A DNA stretch of 64,000 nt from Pseudomonas sp. TH31 (GTDB taxonomy: Bacteria; Pseudomonadota; Gammaproteobacteria; Pseudomonadales; Pseudomonadaceae): the NCBI RefSeq assembly GCF_016650815.1, contig NZ_JAEKEZ010000010.1, positions 496,001 to 560,000 of the forward strand, written 5' to 3'. This document shows positions 58,583-64,000 of this stretch, one piece after another (the stretch's first letter is position 1; every line of letters starts with the position of its first letter). A program made the translations under genes and the position numbers. The notes beneath the pieces are model-generated. The model was not told the DNA's origin. It was given only the letters and a program-made list of their open reading frames with translations, and did no database searches.

Positions 58583-59256
58583 GTACAACGCTCATTGAAC
58601 AAGTAGCCGAGGCCACGCACGGTGTCGATCGGTTTGAACCCGGAGGGGCCTTCGAGTTTGCGGCGCAGGCGGCCGACCAGTACTTCGATCACATTCGGAT
58701 CGCGCTCGTCGTCATCCGGGTAGAGCTGTTCCATCAAGCGGTCCTTGGCCACCACTTGCTGGTGATGGCGCATCAGGTACTCGAGAATCCGGTATTCGTA
58801 CGCGGTCAGCGCCAGCGGCTGTTCTTCGAGGGACGCCTGCTTGCGATTGAGGTCGAGCATCAACGGCCCGGCGACAATGGTCGACTGAGTGAACCCGCTG
58901 GAACGGCGCAACAAGGCATTGAGCCGGGCGTCCAGTTCTTCGAACTGGAATGGCTTGACCACGTAGTCGTCGGCACCGGCGGCAAGGCCTTCAACCTTGT
59001 CCTGCCAATTGCCGCGAGCAGTGAGGATCAGGATCGGAAAGGCCTTGCCCTGGGAGCGCAGCAGACGGATCAGGTCAAGCCCGCCCATGCCCGGCAACCC
59101 GAGGTCGATCACCGCCAGGTCATGGTTGAACTGCTCGGTCTGATACAGCGCCTCTTCGGCGTTGGCCACGGACTCGACCACGTGACCGCTATCCGTCAGG
59201 CGGGTTTGCAGGTGATGGCGCAGCAGCGCTTCATCTTCGACGACCAGCAGTTTCAT
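58579..59256 (-). CDS. phoP: Response regulator PhoP
   Basis: A 225-residue OmpR-family regulator: VVEDEALLRHH acidic pocket, phospho-Asp in LAVIDLGLPGMGGLDLI, LTARG, and VVKPFQFEEL. The winged-helix domain has YEYRILEYLM, VIEVLVGRLRRKL and IDTVRGLGYLF. Start ATG 59256 has GGGAGAG upstream. It lies between oprH and phoQ in the standard order. Confidence 0.96.
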   Translation of the reverse strand: MKLLVVEDEALLRHHLQTRLTDSGHVVESVANAEEALYQTEQFNHDLAVIDLGLPGMGGLDLIRLLRSQGKAFPILILTARGNWQDKVEGLAAGADDYVVKPFQFEELDARLNALLRRSSGFTQSTIVAGPLMLDLNRKQASLEEQPLALTAYEYRILEYLMRHHQQVVAKDRLMEQLYPDDDERDPNVIEVLVGRLRRKLEGPSGFKPIDTVRGLGYLFNERCT

Positions 59257-59286
59257 AACGCTCTCCCGGGCAAAACAACATCTCCA

Positions 59287-59354
59287 GAGGCATGCTCACA
59301 TGCCTCGATGACCAACATGGCGACGCCGGATCACCCCTTCAGGGTGACCCGGCG
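59287..59354 (-). promoter_or_regulatory. Two hairpins in the oprH-phoP gap
   Basis: GAGGCATG-CTCA-CATGCCTC (59287-59306) and CGCCGG.TCACCC/GGGTGA.CCGGCG (59324-59354). Neither has a long T run. They may stabilise the oprH part of the transcript and lower phoPQ expression. Confidence 0.5.
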
Positions 59355-59376
59355 CAGGTCCATCACGAACCGCTTG

Positions 59377-59978
59377 TTAGAAAGCGTAATTCGCCGACAA
59401 ATACGTCTGGGCGCTGCTGTTCAGGGCCAGCGACCCTAGTTTGCTGCCACCGCGCTCGCTCATTTCGGTGCTGGCATTGCTGCGCAGGTAACGGTAACCC
59501 AGCTCGACCGAAGTGTTTTGTGAAACTTGCTGCAACACACCGACCTGGCCGCCGAGGGCGTAACCGATGTCGCTATCGCGGCTGAAGCCCGGGGACTCCT
59601 GGGTCATTTTGGTGATACCGACCGTGGCGCCGCCAAACAATTTAGTGCTGCCGCCCACCGGGTAGAACAAATCGTAGCTGCCCAGCAGGTTTTCCTGGCG
59701 CAGTTTAATGCCATTGTGCGAGCCCGACACGTTGTCGTAAGTGGCGTAGTAACGGCCCTGATTGTTTTGCTGGCCCAGCCGCACCCCCAAGTGGTGTCCT
59801 TGCCGATCACGCCGTCGGCGTTCGGACTGTTGAGGTTGTCGTTCAAGGCGTGGGATTTGTTCACCTTGTCGCTGGTCTGGCCGAGGGTCAGGCCGGCGAA
59901 GGTGCCGTCAGTCGCATTGGCGGCCGCGCTGGCGCCGAAGACGGCGAAAGCCAGAAGCAGTTTTTTCAATCCAGTCAT
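59377..59978 (-). CDS. oprH: Outer-membrane protein OprH, frameshifted at 59784-59788
   Basis: A 200-residue eight-strand beta-barrel once corrected, with signal peptide KLLLAFAVFGASAAANA. The sequence tracks P. aeruginosa OprH: GRYYATYDNVSGS, GIKLRQENLLGSYDLFYP, TKLFGGATVG, YRYLRSNASTEM and a terminal NYAF. It binds LPS and stabilises the outer membrane under low Mg2+. One G (plus strand C5, 59784-59788) restores the frame at TTWGVRLGQQ. It is the first gene of oprH-phoP-phoQ. Confidence 0.93.
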
Positions 59979-60037
59979 AGGAAGTTTCCTTATGCGCTAT
60001 CGCTTTTTGGGTACGGGGCAAGGTTACTCACCCGCCC

Positions 60038-60076
60038 CTGAACTCCCCCTGAACGCACTCTGAACCTAAGCTGAAT
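60038..60076 (-). promoter_or_regulatory. Tandem PhoP-type box upstream of oprH
   Basis: Four direct repeats of GTTCAG/ATTCAG on the minus strand (plus CTGAAC at 60038, 60049, 60060 and CTGAAT at 60071) with an exact 11-base period. This is the half-site spacing of OmpR/PhoP-family regulators, and it fits two adjacent PhoP dimers controlling oprH-phoPQ. It lies 60-100 bases upstream of oprH. Confidence 0.75.
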
Positions 60077-60123
60077 CAAATCGACTAGGCTGTTTTGATC
60101 ACTTCGTTAAAGGAGACCCGACC

Positions 60124-60915
60124 ATGCGCATGTTCCTAGCCCTCGTTTTACTGGCCTTGAGCGGGCTGACTCAGGCTGCGATCAAGACCCAGGAAATCCC
60201 CTACCAAAGTACCGACGGTACAAAAATGATCGGCTACTACGCCTATGACGATGCGGTCAAAGGCCCGCGCCCGGGCGTGGTGGTGGTGCATGAGTTCTGG
60301 GGGCTGAACGATTACGCCAAGCGCCGCGCCCGGGACCTCGCCGGTCTGGGCTATAGCGCGTTGGCCATCGACATGTATGGCGGCGGCAAGAACACCGAGC
60401 ATCCGAAGGACGCCATGGCCTTCATGCAAGAAGCACTGAAGGACAGCGCGGTGGCTAGCGCTCGTTTCCAGGCAGGGCTTGATCTGTTGAAACAACAGCC
60501 GCAGACCGACCCGAACAAACTCGCGGCCATCGGTTATTGCTTCGGCGGTGGCGTAGTGCTGAATGCGGCGCGTCAGGGCTTGCCGTTGAAAGGTGTGGTG
60601 AGTTTCCACGGGGCACTGGCAACCAACACGCCAGCAACACCGGGCAGCGTGAAGGCGAAAATCCTCGTCGAGCATGGCGCCAAGGACAGCATGGTCACCT
60701 CGGATAACGTGGCGGCGTTCAAGTCTGAAATGGACAAGGCCAGGGCCGACTACAAGTTCGTCAGCCTGGCGGACGCCAAGCATGGGTTCACCAACCCGGA
60801 TGCAGATCGCTTGAGCCATGGTGATCATGGCGGGCCGGACATTGGTTACAACAAGGCGGCGGATGCCAGTTCGTGGGCGGACATGAAGGCGTTTTTCAAA
60901 AAGATATTTAGCTGA
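60124..60915 (+). CDS. Dienelactone hydrolase family protein, exported
   Basis: A 263-residue alpha/beta hydrolase with a signal peptide (FLALVLLALSGLTQA). The nucleophile Cys is in AIGYCFGGGV, and the His in DAKHGFTNPDAD; VVVHEFWGLND and AIDMYGGG are typical. Family members hydrolyse dienelactones or other esters; the exported form has no known substrate. Start ATG 60124 has AAAGGAG six bases upstream. It is divergent from oprH and shares the region with the PhoP-type repeats, so PhoP might affect both. Confidence 0.9.
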   Translation: MRMFLALVLLALSGLTQAAIKTQEIPYQSTDGTKMIGYYAYDDAVKGPRPGVVVVHEFWGLNDYAKRRARDLAGLGYSALAIDMYGGGKNTEHPKDAMAFMQEALKDSAVASARFQAGLDLLKQQPQTDPNKLAAIGYCFGGGVVLNAARQGLPLKGVVSFHGALATNTPATPGSVKAKILVEHGAKDSMVTSDNVAAFKSEMDKARADYKFVSLADAKHGFTNPDADRLSHGDHGGPDIGYNKAADASSWADMKAFFKKIFS

Positions 60916-60933
60916 GTCGGTAGACCGTGGCGC

Positions 60934-61008
60934 GGCCATTCGCGAGCAGGCTCGCTCCCACAGGGGAATGCATTTCACATGTGGGAGCGAGCCTGCTCGC
61001 GAATGGCC
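60934..61008. repeat. Perfect 29-base-pair REP-type inverted pair
   Basis: The arms 60934-60962 and 60980-61008 are exactly complementary with a 17-base loop, beginning GGCCATTCGCGAGCAGGCTC. Confidence 0.92.
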
Positions 61009-61069
61009 TCGACGCCGATCTGAACCTTTGCACTACCCAGCCGCGACCCAACCCGGCAAAATGCCCGCC

Positions 61070-61795
61070 ATGAATCCCGCCCCCGCCCTGCCCGTCTGCT
61101 GCACCCCACTTGAGGCCCATTGGCCGCTACCGTTCGTGCTGCCCGATGCAGTGCTGCTGAGTACTCACTTCGACACCTCGCAACTGGCCGGCGATGACTT
61201 CCAGCGCAGCGCCATTGAGCCGCCCGCGAGCATCCAGCGTTCGGTGGCCAAGCGTCAGGCCGAGTTTCTGGCCGGGCGTGTTTGCGCCCGGGCCGCGCTG
61301 CAACAACTGGAAGGGCTGAGCTTTATCCCGGCCATTGGCGAAGACCGGGCACCGGTTTGGCCGGCGCACATCACCGGTTCGATCACCCACAGCACCGGCC
61401 AGGCTGCGGCCATTGTTGCGAAGAAAGCGCACTGGCGCGGCCTGGGCCTGGACCTGGAAAACCTGCTCAATGTCGAACGGGCCGAGCGCCTGGCCGGGGA
61501 GATCCTTACGCCGCCGGAGTTACAGCGCATGGCGGCGGGCAGCTCTGATCAATTGGCGTTGCTGGTCACCCTGACGTTTTCGGTGAAGGAAAGCCTGTTC
61601 AAGGCGCTCTACCCGATCGTGCAAAAGCGCTTTTATTTCGAACACGCCGAAGTGCTGGAATGGACCGAGAGCGGTCAGGTGCGGTTGCGGCTGCTCACGG
61701 ACTTGTCCAGTGAGTGGTGTAACGGGACTGAATTGGACGCGCAGTTTGGGGTGCAGGATGGGCAGTTGTTGAGTTTGGTCAGCATCAAGGCTTGA
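61070..61795 (+). CDS. pcpS: 4'-phosphopantetheinyl transferase
   Basis: A 241-residue EntD/PcpS-type enzyme that attaches phosphopantetheine to acyl, aryl and peptidyl carrier proteins. Signatures: FLAGRVCARAAL, the Mg-binding GLGLDLENL and VTLTFSVKESLFKALYP. In Pseudomonas one such enzyme serves both fatty-acid and siderophore synthesis. Start ATG 61070 or 61061; the ribosome site is weak. Length and context near oprH-phoPQ suit PcpS. Confidence 0.9.
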   Translation: MNPAPALPVCCTPLEAHWPLPFVLPDAVLLSTHFDTSQLAGDDFQRSAIEPPASIQRSVAKRQAEFLAGRVCARAALQQLEGLSFIPAIGEDRAPVWPAHITGSITHSTGQAAAIVAKKAHWRGLGLDLENLLNVERAERLAGEILTPPELQRMAAGSSDQLALLVTLTFSVKESLFKALYPIVQKRFYFEHAEVLEWTESGQVRLRLLTDLSSEWCNGTELDAQFGVQDGQLLSLVSIKA

Positions 61796-61820
61796 GATCT
61801 TCTGTATCCGGGCGGGCCTC

Positions 61821-61898
61821 TTCGCGGGCAAGCCTCGCTCCTACAAGTGTTGCGTCGTGCCCGCCCCCAAACCTGTAGGAGCGAGGCTTGCCCGCGAA
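61821..61898. repeat. Perfect 25-base-pair inverted repeat, REP variant
   Basis: The arms 61821-61845 (TTCGCGGGCAAGCCTCGCTC) and 61874-61898 are exactly complementary. It lies between converging genes. Confidence 0.9.
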
Positions 61899-61923
61899 GG
61901 CGGTGGCCCTGACACCCACAACC

Positions 61924-63533
61924 TCAACGCTTTTCCTGATTGCGCGGCCAGCTCAAACTGAAACACGCCCCGCCCAGACTTTTACTCTTGCTGATCAGCG
62001 CCCGCCCGTCATGCCAATGGACGATCCGCCGCACGATAGACAGCCCCAACCCATGCCCCCGGACGCGCGGGTCCGGCTGTCATCAAGGCGCAGGAACGGC
62101 GTGAAGATTTTCTCCCAGGCCACTTCCGGCACGCCCGGCCCGTCATCCTCGACATCGACCCGGCAGCGCAACTGCCCCACCTGATAACTGACGGTCACCC
62201 GCGACTGCGCATGGCGCATGGCGTTGCCAACCAGGTTTTGCAACGCCCGGTGCAAGTAGCGCGGTTCAGCTTCGACCCAGGCATCGTCACAATCGGCGGC
62301 CGACAGGCACAACCCTCGTTGTACCGTGACGTCCGCGCGCAACGGCGCCAGTTCCCCGATCACCTGATTGACCAGCGCATCGAGATCGATGCGCTGGAAA
62401 TTCAACGCCGGAGAGCCCTGTTCCAGCCGCGCATAGGTGAGCATCTCGTCCACCAACTTGTCGAGGTCCTCGATGTCGTGGTCCATGCCTTCGCGGTACT
62501 TTTCCAGAGCCTGGGGCGTGGTGGCCGAGCCAATCATTTCCAGGCCAAAACGCAGGCGTGCCACCGGCGTACGCAGTTCATGGGACACCGCGCGCACCAG
62601 CTCGCGCTGAATCGCCAGCAGTTGCTGCAAGTGCTCAGCCATGCCGTTGAACGCCGCCGCCAGACGCCCGACCGAATCTGCGCCGCGCGCCGGCACGCGG
62701 GTTTCCAGGCTGCCCCTGGCGATGCGCGTGGCGGCGGCTTCGAGGCCGCGTAAGCGCCGCTCGAGTTGCCGCACCAGCAAGTAAACGATCAAACCGATCA
62801 GCGTCAGTCCAAGGGCGGCAATCAGCACCAGCCACTCCGGCGGATACGGGTTCATCTGAAACAGCGGGCCGATTTCCAGCACCCACGGCGTGCCGACCAT
62901 GCCGGCAAACACCCGGATCGAATCGCCGCCCTTGCCCAGCGCCATTACCGTGTCGCCCTCGGACACCCGACGACTCTGATCCTCGTCCATGTCGGCCTCT
63001 TCGACCGTGACCAGCCGCAGGTCAAAACCGAAGCCTTTATCTTCTTTCAATTGCGCCAGGCGTTTGGGTTGCTCGGCGACCGGGTAGCGCACCAGTTCGT
63101 CGGCCAACAAATAAATGGTTGCCCGGGCCAATTGCTCGCTGATCTGCTGGACTTCCCCGGTGAGCACCAGTTGCTCTTTGTCGCTGACCAACCGGTAAAC
63201 CTTTGCTGCGTGAGGGCCGGTCTGCTCGACCAGCGCATGGCCACGCAGCACACGGGTGCGCTGGGTCAGGTCGAGGTCAGTCTGGGCGAAGGTCTGCAAC
63301 GCCAGGGGAATGCCCAGCAGACGCTCCCAGACCAGCAACGCCCGGTGGCGCTCGGTCTCGTTCATGGGTTGCAGGTTGTCGGCCATCAGCGAAAACGTGC
63401 CGTGAGCCAGGCGCTCACGGTATTGCTCGCTACGCACCTGGTTGAGCAGGTGCAGCGCCAGCACGCCGAGCACCGCCACCAGGACCAGCGCCGCACACAT
63501 GCCGCCGTAGATGCGCAGGAAGATCGAGTTCAC
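61924..63533 (-). CDS. Sensor histidine kinase (RstB-like), frameshifted at 62048-62049
   Basis: A 536-residue kinase once corrected: two helices (CAALVLVAVLGVLALHLL; WLVLIAALGLTLIGLIVYLL) around a periplasmic domain of about 230 residues, HAMP (ATRIARGSLETRV), phospho-acceptor AVSHELRTPVARLRF, and ATPase (NLVGNAMRHA, DDGPGV, then GLGLSIVRRIVHWHDG after correction). One T near 62048 joins GGMG to LGLSIV. It ends RNQEKR. Start GTG 63533 overlaps the regulator stop (GTGA). Confidence 0.88.
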
Positions 63534-64000
63534 AGCGTGCAGGCTTGCGGAACGAACAAGTAACCCTTGCTGCGTACGGTCTTGATCAACCGCGGGTGCT
63601 CCGGGTCATCACCGATCTTGGGGCGAATGCGCGAGATGCGCACGTCGATAGAGCGGTCCTGGCCGTCATAACCGATGCCGCGCAATGCGGTGAAGATTTC
63701 TTCCCGGGACAGGATGCGCCCGGCGTTGGCCACCAGCAGCCAGAGCAAGTCGAACTCGGCGCTGGTCAGTTCGATGCCGTTGTCATTGAGCCAGGCTTCG
63801 CGCAAGGCGTTGTCCACCACCAACGGACCGAACTGCAAGCGCCGGAGTTTTTCCGGGGCCACTTCCGGCGCTTCGCTGCGGCGCAGCAAGGCCTGGATAC
63901 GTGCCAGCAGCAAGCGCGGGCGCACCGGTTTGCAGACGTAGTCGTCGGCGCCCAGGTCCAGGCCGAGAATCTGGTCGGCGTCATCGGTACGAGCAGTGAG
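63530..64000 (-). CDS. OmpR-family response regulator, C-terminal part (cut by window end)
   Basis: The visible 156 residues start in the receiver (LTARTDDADQILGLDLGADD, then CKPVRP) and run through a winged-helix domain (FDLLWLLVANAGRILSREE, DVRISRIRPKIGDD, KTVRSKGYLFVP). The phospho-Asp lies outside. It is coupled to the kinase at 61924-63533. Confidence 0.93.
   Translation of the reverse strand, partial: LTARTDDADQILGLDLGADDYVCKPVRPRLLLARIQALLRRSEAPEVAPEKLRRLQFGPLVVDNALREAWLNDNGIELTSAEFDLLWLLVANAGRILSREEIFTALRGIGYDGQDRSIDVRISRIRPKIGDDPEHPRLIKTVRSKGYLFVPQACTL

Overview
The window is chromosomal DNA from a gamma-proteobacterium of the genus Pseudomonas, most likely the P. fluorescens group. 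The evidence is the gene content (fabA-fabB next to a GacS-network kinase, sixA and gpsA; mazG-relA-rlmD-cysM beside gacS; an oprH-phoP-phoQ operon; pcpS; dctA), the high GC content, and dense Pseudomonas REP-type inverted repeats of the GGGAGCGGGCTTGCTCGCGA kind. No phage, plasmid, insertion sequence, integrase or CRISPR array is visible. This is core-genome sequence with repeat-rich spacers.

Layout. 1-4.4 kb: start of a LysR regulator, an AlaX-type tRNA editing protein, a 2OG-Fe(II) oxygenase, a LysE exporter and a periplasmic M20 dipeptidase. 4.6-5.1 kb: two tandem tRNA-Gly/tRNA-Glu pairs with a strong promoter. 5.4-16.6 kb: a membrane-anchored protein, a structured repeat element, a chemoreceptor, a MocR regulator, an SDR, a CurA-like reductase, pyrF, a two-component pair and a six-EF-hand protein. 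16.7-23.5 kb: a minus-strand run of an AI-2E-type permease, DUF4892, a Nu-class GST, two alpha/beta hydrolases, a thioesterase and an acyl-CoA ligase. 23.7-32.7 kb: sixA, DUF4389 and gpsA, divergent from a TonB receptor/periplasmic binding protein/hybrid kinase operon, followed by fabA-fabB. 33-46 kb: a small protein, DUF2058, mazG, relA, rlmD, cysM, a PirRS-like two-component pair, gacS and ldhA. 46-54 kb: small housekeeping and hypothetical genes (META lipoprotein, TlpA-like, arsC, wrbA-like, Tag glycosylase, ttcA, Yip1, SprT, CaiB). 54-64 kb: dctA with a sigma-54 promoter, an AraC regulator with paired palindromes, phoQ-phoP-oprH with a tandem PhoP-like box, a dienelactone hydrolase, pcpS, and a second OmpR-type two-component pair cut by the window end.

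The window is rich in signalling. It holds seven sensor or hybrid kinases and receptors, including GacS and the fabA-linked hybrid kinase whose P. aeruginosa relative (PA1611) acts through RetS in the same Gac pathway. The most system-like novelty is the overlapping three-gene operon at 25.7-30.7 kb, which joins an outer-membrane receptor, a periplasmic binding protein and that kinase.

Ten otherwise intact conserved genes carry 11 single-base frameshifts, nearly all one-base losses in or beside short homopolymers (pyrF, rlmD, ttcA, gacS, oprH and others). In every case the full span becomes an exact multiple of three after the inferred correction. This pattern points to sequencing or assembly error rather than gene decay, so those genes are annotated as single CDSs.
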